From: Prochlorococcus sp. MIT 0701
GTDB taxonomy: Bacteria; Cyanobacteriota; Cyanobacteriia; PCC-6307; Cyanobiaceae
Assembly (NCBI RefSeq): GCF_000760295.1
Contig: NZ_JNBA01000009.1
Location: forward strand, 1-64,000
DNA length: 64,000 bases
Direction: 5' to 3'
The notes under the pieces are model-generated. The model had not been told where the DNA came from, did no database searches, and worked only from the letters and a program-made list of their open reading frames with translations. Positions 28,657-39,496 of the stretch are shown here, piece by piece. The translations under genes were made by a program, and so were the position numbers. Numbering within the stretch: the first letter of the stretch is position 1; each line of letters opens with the position of its first letter.

Positions 28657-29271
28657 ATGCATCAGAGTTCATTACTACGTTTCGCCAAAACATTAGCTGC
28701 TCACTACAGCAACAAGGCTCAGGCTCAGAAAAATCCAATCAACTTTGCTAGAATCAATATCTACTTTAGACCACTATTATGGGATATATTTCAAGGGCCT
28801 GGATATTATTCAGAGCAAAGTTATGACTATGATCCCTGGCGTCCTTATCGTCAGGGCGTGCATAAATTAATAGCAAGCAAAGAAGCATTCATATTGGAGA
28901 ATTATAGTTTGCAAGAGCCTAAGCGCATGGCTGGCGCAGGTTTTTATCCTGACCTGCTCAATCACCTATGCGCTGATACGCTTGTCCCGCGACGCGGTTG
29001 CGCTATGCACTTCAAGGAAGTAAAGCCAAACCATTATCGTGGACAAGTTGAACCTGGTAACTATTGCCTAGTTCCTCGCAACAACACAATGACTTATCTG
29101 GTCAGCGAGGTGGAGTTTGATGAAAAAACTTGGATTAGTCGTGATCGCGGATTTGACCCCAAAACACATCAACAGCTCTGGGGATCAAAGCACGGTCCCC
29201 TTTACTTCCAACGTATTATCAATCTAGGTGATCATCTTAACGAAAGCTGGTTGCGCAATACATCACAATGA
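28657..29271 (+). CDS. cpeT: CpeT-like phycobilin lyase
   Basis: A 204-residue protein of the CpcT/CpeT lyase family (PF06206 type): LRFAKTLAAHYSNKAQAQ at the start, INIYFRPLLWD, FYSEQSY-like and YDPWRPYRQGVHKL segments, and the late RDRGFDPKTHQQLWGSKHGP. These enzymes attach bilin to the beta-subunit Cys-165-type site or act as chaperones. I choose ATG 28657; the longer upstream frame would overlap cpeS. It is convergent with cpeY. Confidence 0.88.
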   Translation: MHQSSLLRFAKTLAAHYSNKAQAQKNPINFARINIYFRPLLWDIFQGPGYYSEQSYDYDPWRPYRQGVHKLIASKEAFILENYSLQEPKRMAGAGFYPDLLNHLCADTLVPRRGCAMHFKEVKPNHYRGQVEPGNYCLVPRNNTMTYLVSEVEFDEKTWISRDRGFDPKTHQQLWGSKHGPLYFQRIINLGDHLNESWLRNTSQ

Positions 29272-29588
29272 GCTAACACATCCAAAACATCTTGATTTGT
29301 GGTGAGTCTGAAATGGCAATAGGGAGAAATCCCATTGCAAATCAATGCTTCTATCAACTGCCTATGGACTCACATCGTGCTTTCCAGGCCACTAAGCCAT
29401 TGACGTTTTTTAGCTTGCAAAAACCAGAGACTGTCGAACACTTCGGGGAAAGAGGCCGAGGGAATTCATAGGCGCAATGTCTTTACAGTTGATCAGTAAG
29501 ATAATAATAAAGCAAGTACAAAATCTCTAATTAATACTACTGTCGAAGATTCAAGAGCACGGCAACTTAGCAAAGCAGAATAATACCC
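29272..29588. other. Convergent gap between cpeT and cpeY
   Basis: About 317 nt without a gene. An imperfect hairpin (GCAAT-A-GGG ... CCC-ATTGC) lies near 29317-29339 and could stop cpeT transcripts, but no T-run follows. Confidence 0.4.
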
Positions 29589-30938
29589 TTAACTTGCAGG
29601 AGGAGAAGCCCCGATATGATTCATCTCAAGACTATTCGCTTTAGCACGAACAAAGCGATGTGGGTCCTCCTTATTGCTAGAAATATTTTCTAACAATGCA
29701 CCCCATCCTTCTAGATGAAGTAAAGGCTCAATAGCCAATAATGCTGCATAGCGACAGGCCCAGTAAGGAGACTTCTCTGGGTTCAGCCATTGAGACAAAT
29801 GAGAGCAAGCAATTTCGGGGCTATAGTGCATCAGCGTAAGGATGGAAGCCGGTTTAAATTTAATAAAGTCAGGCCAACGCCTATCAAGTGCAAAGAAACA
29901 GAAATCCTGAATTTTCTGTTGTGCTTTTTCAGGCCAATCTGTAATACATCTAAAGAGAATCATAAAGAAATAGATCGCGCCATAATCCTTCTTGGCTCTT
30001 TCCCAGCATTTCAACAACAAAGGCCAAAGCTCTTTTGGATTGCGACTACGCAAGGTCTGAACAGCAAGATAACAGCGGCTGAAGTCAGTCCCGAATAGTT
30101 CCTCTATCAGGAAGGAGTCTGTAGGAGATTCGTCATAACGATGCACAAGGTCAAGATCATCTGGGTCATCACGCATCAGCGCATCCAAAACAACCAACAG
30201 ATCAAGATCATTCTGCTGCCCCACCTCTTCAGGCCAAAGAGAATTTAATGCCCGCATTCGAAAGGTCGGAGACACGGGTGCCCTTAAAGTGGCCTTAAGT
30301 AAGCCAAACTCACCTGCATCTATAACATCCTGAATTGCAAGATGCCGGTCCACCTGAACAGGAAGGGCCAGATGCAACTCCAGCTCCAGCAAACGATCTC
30401 TGTGCCCGCAAAGCCTAAACATTGCAGCAAGAGCAGCCCCACGAACCCCAGGCGTAGCATCATCCTGCAAAGACTTAATTCTTGGTGCCGCTGAAACCAC
30501 CCCAAGACAAGCCAGACTCTGAATCAACACGCGCCGATGCTGCTTTCGATCATCTAGCAAAGACATCATGACTTGATGTAGATCAGGGTCCTGACAATCC
30601 AACTCTTGTAGTGCCCAAGCAGAAATCTCCACCAAATATGGATCACTGCTTGTAAGGCAGCGACCAATGGCAGGAATTGCAGCGATACATCGAAGACGAG
30701 CTAAGCCCTCAACGGCCTTTTTACGGGCAATCACAACAGGCAATTCAGAGGATTCTGACTCAACCAGGCGCAACAAGGCTCGTTCCGTCAAGGGTCCAGG
30801 GAATTTGCTTAGGTGAAAGGCTGCCTTGTAGTAATCACTGGCCAACTCCAACTTATTGATAGGAGTACAAAGAATTTTGAGTGCCTCTTCCTGACTGAGA
30901 GATGGAAGATTGTCGAATGGGCTCTTCAGCTCTTTCAC
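29589..30938 (-). CDS. cpeY: CpeY-like bilin lyase subunit (HEAT repeats)
   Basis: A 449-residue protein built of HEAT-like repeats, for example AVEGLARLRCIAAIPAIGRC and ISAWALQELDCQDPDLHQVM in the first half. Size and context match CpeY of the E/F lyase clan, which with CpeZ attaches phycoerythrobilin to Cys-82 of CpeA in phycoerythrin-containing cyanobacteria. The start is GTG 30938. The lyase activity is assigned by family and neighbourhood. Confidence 0.82.
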   Translation of the reverse strand: MKELKSPFDNLPSLSQEEALKILCTPINKLELASDYYKAAFHLSKFPGPLTERALLRLVESESSELPVVIARKKAVEGLARLRCIAAIPAIGRCLTSSDPYLVEISAWALQELDCQDPDLHQVMMSLLDDRKQHRRVLIQSLACLGVVSAAPRIKSLQDDATPGVRGAALAAMFRLCGHRDRLLELELHLALPVQVDRHLAIQDVIDAGEFGLLKATLRAPVSPTFRMRALNSLWPEEVGQQNDLDLLVVLDALMRDDPDDLDLVHRYDESPTDSFLIEELFGTDFSRCYLAVQTLRSRNPKELWPLLLKCWERAKKDYGAIYFFMILFRCITDWPEKAQQKIQDFCFFALDRRWPDFIKFKPASILTLMHYSPEIACSHLSQWLNPEKSPYWACRYAALLAIEPLLHLEGWGALLENISSNKEDPHRFVRAKANSLEMNHIGASPPAS

Positions 30939-31510
30939 TAGATCAGAATATGAACGAGGAGCAAGGCCGAAAGGTTGGCCAAGTCATTACTCTGGAACAC
31001 TGCATTCCTATCTCAGTCATCTTTTAAGAAATATAAGGCAATCGCAAACTCTGCTGTTTTGCAAAAGATACTGATATCACATTAGAGGCATGCCTCCTGA
31101 ATGAAACTGGAATAGAAAAATATCGCTACAAACTGATAATGAATCCGAGAGTCAATAGAGGCAACAGTCATTGAAATATCTAATGAACAAATTGACACTT
31201 ATAATCTTGCCAAGACTCTCCAAGCCTCTCAATCAATCGTTCTCTCCCATAGCCTCAGTGCTGATTACGGAGGGACTCTTTGCGCCTGACAGGGAAGCGA
31301 AATGTTCCTCCCAATTCAGCATGGGGGAAAACTAGCCTGATTTCAGCAAGCACAATGTGATAGATGCGTCGACTGAAGATGCATTGATTAGAGAGGTGCC
31401 AACATCATAATGCAATTTACAGGTGAATTGATGAGTTTATATTGCTGACTGCTCAGGGGTAGGAGTCTCTGGTGAGACTAGAACAATAGCTTCAACACTG
31501 GTTGACTGAT

Positions 31511-31627
31511 TCAACCAGAAAAGCTTACTGCTATCTCTTTTCCCCAATATGACGAAGCAGAGAAATAACCAATCATGCCCAGGAATCCACAAATAGCTGC
31601 TAAAAGAATGATTAGCCAAAGAGCCAA
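31511..31627 (-). CDS. Possible mini membrane protein (38 aa)
   Basis: A 38-residue frame from TTG 31627. It is one clean membrane helix (LWLIILLAAICGFLGMIGYF) followed by a short tail with SYWGKEIAVSFSG. A longer overlapping minus-strand frame (31437-31640) is less protein-like. Size and topology resemble small photosynthetic-complex subunits, but it matches none that I know. Confidence 0.38.
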   Translation of the reverse strand: MALWLIILLAAICGFLGMIGYFSASSYWGKEIAVSFSG

Positions 31628-31957
31628 ACAGTAAGTTCAAAACCCCGGAAGCAAAAATCTATGCGCTGATTTAGGCAAAGAGGTGTTATCGACTTATCCA
31701 TTCCTTTTCGGCAAAGAAATCTACCATCATCTACTTAATGCAAATGCCGCACTATTGACTGCCCAATTGAACTCACTTTTGCCGAGCCAACATATTACTA
31801 GCTCTAGCCATATTATTACTGACTTATGAATCGCTCACGCGGCTCAGTCTCAACCAAAGAAGCTATTTCCGCCCAGCGCACTATAACCTGTAGCTTTTGA
31901 TTCATCCATATGAGTCATATTGATCAACAATAAAGCATGTTCTGAGATAGAAAGCCT

Positions 31958-32143
31958 GTGGGAATAAGCAAGGAATTCCATTCCATGGAAATAGAACGGC
32001 GGGCTAAAACTGTTGGCACATTGAGTAATCTACAATCTGGAAAGCACTCGAGACTTGCAGAAGCATTGGTAATAGCCTTAAAAACAAAACCAGCTTTCAA
32101 GCATCTAACAAGGGAATTGGAGTGCCTCAATAATCAATGTTGA
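31958..32143 (+). CDS. Possible small basic protein (61 aa)
   Basis: A 61-residue frame from GTG 31958, or 52 residues from ATG 31985. The segment SRLAEALVIALKTKPAFKHL looks like an amphipathic helix, and the C-terminus has two Cys. The antisense frame of similar length is less convincing. The family is not recognised. Confidence 0.33.
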   Translation: MGISKEFHSMEIERRAKTVGTLSNLQSGKHSRLAEALVIALKTKPAFKHLTRELECLNNQC

Positions 32144-32248
32144 CTCTGAGAGATGAAGCGACACTGCATAGCTTGCCGTTGCTTAACTAATCTATTACAT
32201 CGACAATTCAATCACCCTAGAAAGGGAAACTCTCAAAGCTTCAGATCA

Positions 32249-32341
32249 ATGGCCTCAAAGACCCTTTTGGCTTATCTCACGATCCTGGGGCTGTTCTAGT
32301 TAATAGCAATTATTAAGCTATTGGAATCTACAATCTTCTGA
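32249..32341 (+). pseudogene. Possible mini membrane peptide split by an amber codon
   Basis: From ATG 32249 the frame reads MASKTLLAYLTILGLF, then TAG (32297-32299), then LIAIIKLLESTIF and TGA. If the TAG is ignored this is a 30-residue single-helix protein, the size of small cytochrome b6-f or PSII subunits. It may be a recent pseudogene or chance. Confidence 0.2.
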
Positions 32342-32394
32342 ATACCAAAACTTCACTGCTCAGGAAACAAGCTAAACACAATCCCAAGCTCCTT

Positions 32395-32571
32395 TCAAGG
32401 CCCAATAGGTATCACAATGACGCTGACCATGCCTTGAACAAAGACATGGCAGCCAACCTTCACAATGCAATTAGGATGAAAAGGAGTTTCGATAACTTCA
32501 ACATTAAAGAAACGCAGCGAGAAGCTTCGGCCAGGATCCTGCCTAGAAAAATCCCAAGAGAGTAAAGACAC
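32395..32571 (-). CDS. Possible small protein (58 aa), divergent from MpeU-like gene
   Basis: A 58-residue frame from GTG 32571, reading like a folded beta-rich protein: SLLSWDFSRQDPGRSFSLRF, then EVIETPFHPNCIVKVGCHVF and a hydrophobic end (SVIVIPIGP). An in-frame stop two codons upstream limits the start. It is unlike the flanking non-coding DNA. No family is recognised; it may be a fragment of a larger lost gene. Confidence 0.38.
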   Translation of the reverse strand: MSLLSWDFSRQDPGRSFSLRFFNVEVIETPFHPNCIVKVGCHVFVQGMVSVIVIPIGP

Positions 32572-32657
32572 AATTTATAATTAAAGCCAAAATCCTGCAC
32601 CATTCACAAACGACATCATGGTCTCGTTGTTATCCCCTTAGCTTCTATGAGGCAGGC

Positions 32658-33674
32658 TTGCATAAGGGCCTGAACCATGAGAACAGTGGATCTCTCGACT
32701 CTAGTGATTCCCTTGCTCACATCGATAATGCATGCATTATCAAGTCGATAACATTGACAAAGGAGCACCCCTTCAGCATCAATCCTGACGAGACGTTGCT
32801 GAATGAAGGAGAAGCCGCTGAACTGGCCGATGAGTTAAAGGCTCTGCTCAGACGTGGAGACACACCGAAAGCCGATACAGAGCAGATCCAGCGCATGGTG
32901 TCTGGTCTTGGCGATCATCGAGGCTTGCTAAGACGTACCTTTGCAGAAAGTCTCGGGGTCGTAGGCAAGGCCGCGGTGCCGGCACTTTGTGAGGCCCTAC
33001 AAAATCATTCCAGTGCCACGGTGAGGCGCGCCGCCGCAAAGACCCTGAAGTTAGTGGGCGATCCAAGCACCTTGCCAAATCTCCTCGAGGCCCTTCTCAA
33101 CGATCCAGATCCTGTCGTTCAGGGATCAGCGGCAGGGGCCATGGCGATTTTTGGTGCAGATGCAGTAGAGCTCCTGCTAGAGGTACTCATCAATCCCAAC
33201 AGCACAGCAATGCAACGTGGATTCGCCTGCTGGGGGCTGGCCTTTGTGGGAGCTCAAGCACCTGATGCTCTTCGCAATGCAGCCCAATCCGACCATGCAG
33301 AAATTAGAGCGGCAGCCATCGCCGGCCTGGGAGAGCAAATACAAGCCTTGGGTGATACGGATGCTCGAGAGCTTCTCCTAGGAGCTTTAGTTGACCCTGC
33401 AAGCGATGTGCGGGCTGAAGCAACCATATTGCTTGGCAAGCTACACGAACCATCCTGGGCACAGCCAATGTTATTGGCCAGGCTCGATGATTTACACCCT
33501 CAAGTCCGAAAGAATGCAGCCTTATCTCTAATGAAACTGAAGGCAACAGAAGCGCTCAATGAACTGCTTGCGAGAAAGTCTGCAGAACAAGATGAAAGCG
33601 TCAATAGGATTTTGCAGCTCGCAATTGATCAGCTTTCGAGCGAAGATCCAAAACACCATAATGATGAAAGCTAG
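32658..33674 (+). CDS. MpeU-like HEAT-repeat bilin lyase homologue
   Basis: A protein of up to 338 residues made of PBS-lyase HEAT-like repeats from about residue 75 onward (LLRRTFAESLGVVGKAAVPA; VRRAAAKTLKLVGDPSTLPN; VRAEATILLGKLHEPSW; VRKNAALSLMKLKATEALN). The E/F clan includes CpcE/F, CpeY/Z, MpeU and NblB. Length and position in the phycoerythrin cluster favour MpeU, a bilin lyase or lyase-isomerase. The longest frame begins at TTG 32658; TTG 32754 would give about 306 residues, nearer the family size. The start is uncertain. It is convergent with cpeZ, 3 nt apart. Confidence 0.75.
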   Translation: MHKGLNHENSGSLDSSDSLAHIDNACIIKSITLTKEHPFSINPDETLLNEGEAAELADELKALLRRGDTPKADTEQIQRMVSGLGDHRGLLRRTFAESLGVVGKAAVPALCEALQNHSSATVRRAAAKTLKLVGDPSTLPNLLEALLNDPDPVVQGSAAGAMAIFGADAVELLLEVLINPNSTAMQRGFACWGLAFVGAQAPDALRNAAQSDHAEIRAAAIAGLGEQIQALGDTDARELLLGALVDPASDVRAEATILLGKLHEPSWAQPMLLARLDDLHPQVRKNAALSLMKLKATEALNELLARKSAEQDESVNRILQLAIDQLSSEDPKHHNDES

Positions 33675-33677
33675 TCA

Positions 33678-34313
33678 TTATTGAGAGCTGGGATTGCCTG
33701 CATTACGTTGCTCCAATGTATTGAGAGCATCAATCACGCTCCCTCGCAACAAATCATCAATTAAATCGTCCGCCTGAAGCTCTTTCAAGCAAGCTTCAGC
33801 TGCAGGATCATCAACTTCCCCAAGAGCAGTTACTGCAATAGCGGCCCGCAAGATATTCTTACTTTTGCAACTCTCTAGCAGAAGTGGAAGCCCCTGCTTG
33901 CCGAGAAGAGATAGAAGCGGAACCACTGTAAGTATCAACTCAGGGATATCATCATGTAGAGCCAATTCGACAACCTCCATGGCCTCCTTTGGAAAGGCTT
34001 CACCAGGGGACTTAGCTGCCACTTGCACAAAAGCCTTGAGACAACTTGTGCGAACTATTCTGTTCTCACTGGCATGAAATATCTGCGCCAAAGGGAGCAA
34101 GGAACGTCTACCAAATACACCAAGGGCTTTTACAGATGATCTTCTAAGTCCAATATCCCCCTGATGCAAGTTTGCCAGCAGCCTAGGCATTGACTCCTCA
34201 GGCCAGTAGCGAGCCATTCTCAAATAAGCTTCTTCTTTGATTTGGGGATTTGGATGAGCAAAGTCATCAAATAAATCCTCAAGATCAGGCTTGCAGTTCT
34301 CATCCTTGCTCAT
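33678..34313 (-). CDS. cpeZ: CpeZ-like bilin lyase subunit (HEAT repeats)
   Basis: A 211-residue HEAT-repeat protein (YLRMARYWPEESMPRLLANL; LRRSSVKALGVFGRRSLLPL). Its length matches CpeZ (about 205 residues), the partner of CpeY in attaching phycoerythrobilin to CpeA. It lies 169 nt downstream of cpeA on the same strand, so cpeB-cpeA-cpeZ may be co-transcribed. Confidence 0.82.
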   Translation of the reverse strand: MSKDENCKPDLEDLFDDFAHPNPQIKEEAYLRMARYWPEESMPRLLANLHQGDIGLRRSSVKALGVFGRRSLLPLAQIFHASENRIVRTSCLKAFVQVAAKSPGEAFPKEAMEVVELALHDDIPELILTVVPLLSLLGKQGLPLLLESCKSKNILRAAIAVTALGEVDDPAAEACLKELQADDLIDDLLRGSVIDALNTLEQRNAGNPSSQ

Positions 34314-34482
34314 GTATGTAGGCTCAGCACATCTAAAGTCACTAGCGACAAGAGTAATTCAGAAGAGCTGGATGGAGATCTTCAAATCAAATAGATTCCC
34401 AATACTTTTAAAGACAACGCCAACCAACCCAAAAAACAAGATGCAAAGACCTTCAGAGGCAGCCGCCTAAAGGCATTGAGGT

Positions 34483-34950
34483 TCAGGAGAGAGCATTAAT
34501 CAGGTAGTTAAGAAGGTCCTTAAACTCGTTGGCAGCTTGCTCATCCATATCACGAGGAACACATACACGCTCACGGATGTAGCTAAAGGCCTCGATATAT
34601 GCAGAAGTAGGGATACCAAGTGTGCGAAACACTTCTCGAACACCGGCAATACCCCACTCATCAAGAGGTCCAGTGCTACCGGCTATCAAGCAGTAGTTAA
34701 TCAGGCGCAAGTAGTGGTTGATATCTCTTGCACACTTGTCCCTAGTTGCAATGTCATACTTACCGTCGCTGTAAACAGCTTTAAGTGCATCAGCAGTCAC
34801 ATTGTCTATGCCAGAAGCCAGCTTTTCAGCGGCTTCCATGCGGGCAGCAGCACGATCGAAGGATGCCTTAACAGCTTTAAGGTCGCTTATATCAGGGAAA
34901 CGACCTGCTGCATCTGCTGCAGTGATCACTGTTGTGACAGCAGATTTCAT
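34483..34950 (-). CDS. cpeA: Phycoerythrin alpha subunit (Prochlorococcus type)
   Basis: A 155-residue phycobiliprotein alpha subunit. The start MKSAVTTVITAADAAGRFPD and the globin-like core (HYLRLINYCLIAGSTGPLDE) are typical of CpeA. Cys73 (DKCARD) corresponds to the alpha-82 chromophore site and Cys130 (RERVCVPRD) to alpha-139, so two bilin sites are kept. Canonical CpeA has about 164 residues; roughly nine are missing just before Cys73. This fits the reduced phycoerythrin III of low-light Prochlorococcus. It follows cpeB by 56 nt. Confidence 0.95.
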   Translation of the reverse strand: MKSAVTTVITAADAAGRFPDISDLKAVKASFDRAAARMEAAEKLASGIDNVTADALKAVYSDGKYDIATRDKCARDINHYLRLINYCLIAGSTGPLDEWGIAGVREVFRTLGIPTSAYIEAFSYIRERVCVPRDMDEQAANEFKDLLNYLINALS

Positions 34951-35006
34951 CGTGTGATTCCTTCTATGGAAATGTGATGCCTAACTTGGAGAAGCGCACG
35001 AATGAT

Positions 35007-36030
<1,024 letters not shown>

Positions 36031-36237
36031 ATGCCTGAAGCCACACGAGCAGAGCTGCAGGAGACCATTGGGGATTTAAACGCCTATCGCAAGCGATTAC
36101 GAAATGAAATTATTTCGATTGGGCAAAAGCTAAGGATGCCTCAACAAAAGATCGACGCCTCATTAGCCGAACATACCGAATTGCAGCGAATCGACTTGAT
36201 TCTCACTGAGCTCGTCGCACAGCGTGATCAGGATTAG
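36031..36237 (+). CDS. Hypothetical small helical protein (68 aa)
   Basis: A 68-residue charged, fully helical protein (ELQETIGDLNAYRKRLRNEI; HTELQRIDLILTELVAQRDQ), likely a short coiled coil. It is the first gene of the plus-strand group leading into ho1. The family name is unknown to me; its position suggests a link to phycobilin metabolism. Confidence 0.6.
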   Translation: MPEATRAELQETIGDLNAYRKRLRNEIISIGQKLRMPQQKIDASLAEHTELQRIDLILTELVAQRDQD

Positions 36238-36349
36238 TCCAGCGTCATTGCCGTTGCATCCTCTTCAAGTGCGAATCCTTCTTTTAAGGTCTTACTGAAA
36301 CTGCCATTTAGCCTCCTAGGGTCAATCAAGACATCCGACTTCAAGCACC

Positions 36350-37069
36350 TTGGCGGTAGCCCTTGCGAGCCAACTGAGAGAAGGCACCAAGGCAGCCCAC
36401 ACGATGGCCGAGAACACTGGTTTCGTGAGCTGTTTCCTTAAGGGCGTGGTTGATCAGTCCAGTTATCGCATCCTGGTGGCTGATCTCTATTTCGTGTACT
36501 CCGCATTGGAAGCAGAAATCGGCAAGCTGCGTGAGCAAAAGCATCCGGTGGTGGCGCCTGTGGGTTTCCCCGAGCTCAATCGCTGCGAGGCCTTAGAACA
36601 AGATTTGATTTTTTATTTCGGGAGCGACTGGAGCAATCTGGCCAAGGCGACGCTGGCTGCTGAGGAGTATGTGGCCCGCATTCACAAGTTGGCTCAGGAG
36701 TCGCCTGAGTTGCTGGTGGCTCATCACTACACCCGCTATCTCGGTGACCTTTCAGGCGGTCAGATTCTCAAGACCATCGCCCAGAAGGCCATGAAGCTAG
36801 AGGGTAATGACGGCGTGCGCTTTTATATCTTTGATGACATTGCAGACACCAAAGCGTTCAAGACTCAGTACAGCGCCACCCTTGATAGTCTGCCGATCGA
36901 TCAGCAGACTGCCGAACGCATGGTCGCAGAGGCAAATATGGCCTTTCACTGCAATATGGCCATGTTCAAGGAGTTGGAAGGCAACCTGGTTGCGGCAATT
37001 GGAAAGGTCCTGTTTGGATTCCTCACCCGCCGTCAGCGAGGAGGCAGCACCGAGGATGCGGTGGCCTGA
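36350..37069 (+). CDS. ho1: Heme oxygenase
   Basis: A 239-residue biliverdin-forming heme oxygenase. It opens with (M)AVALASQLREGTKAAHTMAE, including the proximal His in KAAHTMAEN, and has the distal helix signature RYLGDLSGGQIL. It uses ferredoxin to open heme to biliverdin IX-alpha, the first step of bilin synthesis. Translation appears to start at TTG 36350, as homologues begin M-x-VALASQLREGT and no ATG is available. pebA and pebB follow. Confidence 0.95.
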   Translation: MAVALASQLREGTKAAHTMAENTGFVSCFLKGVVDQSSYRILVADLYFVYSALEAEIGKLREQKHPVVAPVGFPELNRCEALEQDLIFYFGSDWSNLAKATLAAEEYVARIHKLAQESPELLVAHHYTRYLGDLSGGQILKTIAQKAMKLEGNDGVRFYIFDDIADTKAFKTQYSATLDSLPIDQQTAERMVAEANMAFHCNMAMFKELEGNLVAAIGKVLFGFLTRRQRGGSTEDAVA

Positions 37070-37084
37070 GAAGAAAGCAAGAGG

Positions 37085-38815
<1,731 letters not shown>

Positions 38816-39016
38816 GAGCTCTCTGACCAAGACCCTCCAAAGTTTCAGATAAACTCATTAGAAAGCGAGATTCTTTTGTGCATGGTTGACTTCAACTCAA
38901 CAAACATGAGCTAAGGCAAGGCATCAATAGACTTCCAAGTGTTTGTAAGTTCAGCCAAAGATGCCTCATTGGTGTGTAAAGCGATTCACTCTCATCCCGC
39001 AACGCTTGGAGTCTGA

Positions 39017-39496
39017 ATGAATCATCGGCTGCTGTTCGTTTGCCTCGGCAACATCTGTCGCTCCCCAGCTGCAGAAGGGGTTTTCCTGCATCAACTAAAA
39101 AACCAAGACATGGAGGAGCACTTCGTAGTGGATTCGGCCGGCACCAGTGGATGGCACGTGGGCAGGCCAGCGGATTCGCGCATGCGTAGTGCTGCCCAGC
39201 AACGAGGGATCCTTCTCCCCAGCCGAGCGCGACAGATCACCCCGGCGGATCTGCAGACTTTTGATCTAATCCTGACCATGGACGCAGATAATTTGGCGAC
39301 TGTTCAAAGCCTGGCCAGTGAAGTAGGCCCCATGGCAACAGCCAGGATCGAGCCCATGCTCAGCTATGCCACCAAAACATCACTTAAGGAGGTCCCAGAC
39401 CCTTATTACGGAGGAGATGCAGGCTTCGAGAAAGTGCTCGATCTGCTTGAAGACGCCTGTGAAGGCCTGCTGGTTGAACTCAACTCCCAGGTGTAG
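39017..39496 (+). CDS. Low-molecular-weight protein-tyrosine phosphatase
   Basis: A 159-residue LMW-PTP. The P-loop CLGNICRSP (C-x5-R) lies at about residues 9-17 and the general-acid motif DPYYGG near 130. The family also includes arsenate reductases, but the DPYY motif favours a phosphatase. Its target is unknown; surface polysaccharide kinases are common substrates. Its end overlaps the convergent panC-cmk gene by 17 nt. Confidence 0.9.
   Translation: MNHRLLFVCLGNICRSPAAEGVFLHQLKNQDMEEHFVVDSAGTSGWHVGRPADSRMRSAAQQRGILLPSRARQITPADLQTFDLILTMDADNLATVQSLASEVGPMATARIEPMLSYATKTSLKEVPDPYYGGDAGFEKVLDLLEDACEGLLVELNSQV

Larger units (their letters stand above)
30939..32657. other. Gene-poor 1.7-kb stretch inside the phycoerythrin cluster
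   Basis: Between cpeY and the MpeU-like gene no long gene is supported. Small candidates are listed separately: 31511-31627 and 32395-32571 on the minus strand, 31958-32143 and 32249-32341 on the plus strand. I see no linker-type (PpeC-like) gene here. The ends probably hold the promoters of cpeY and of the MpeU-like gene. Confidence 0.45.
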
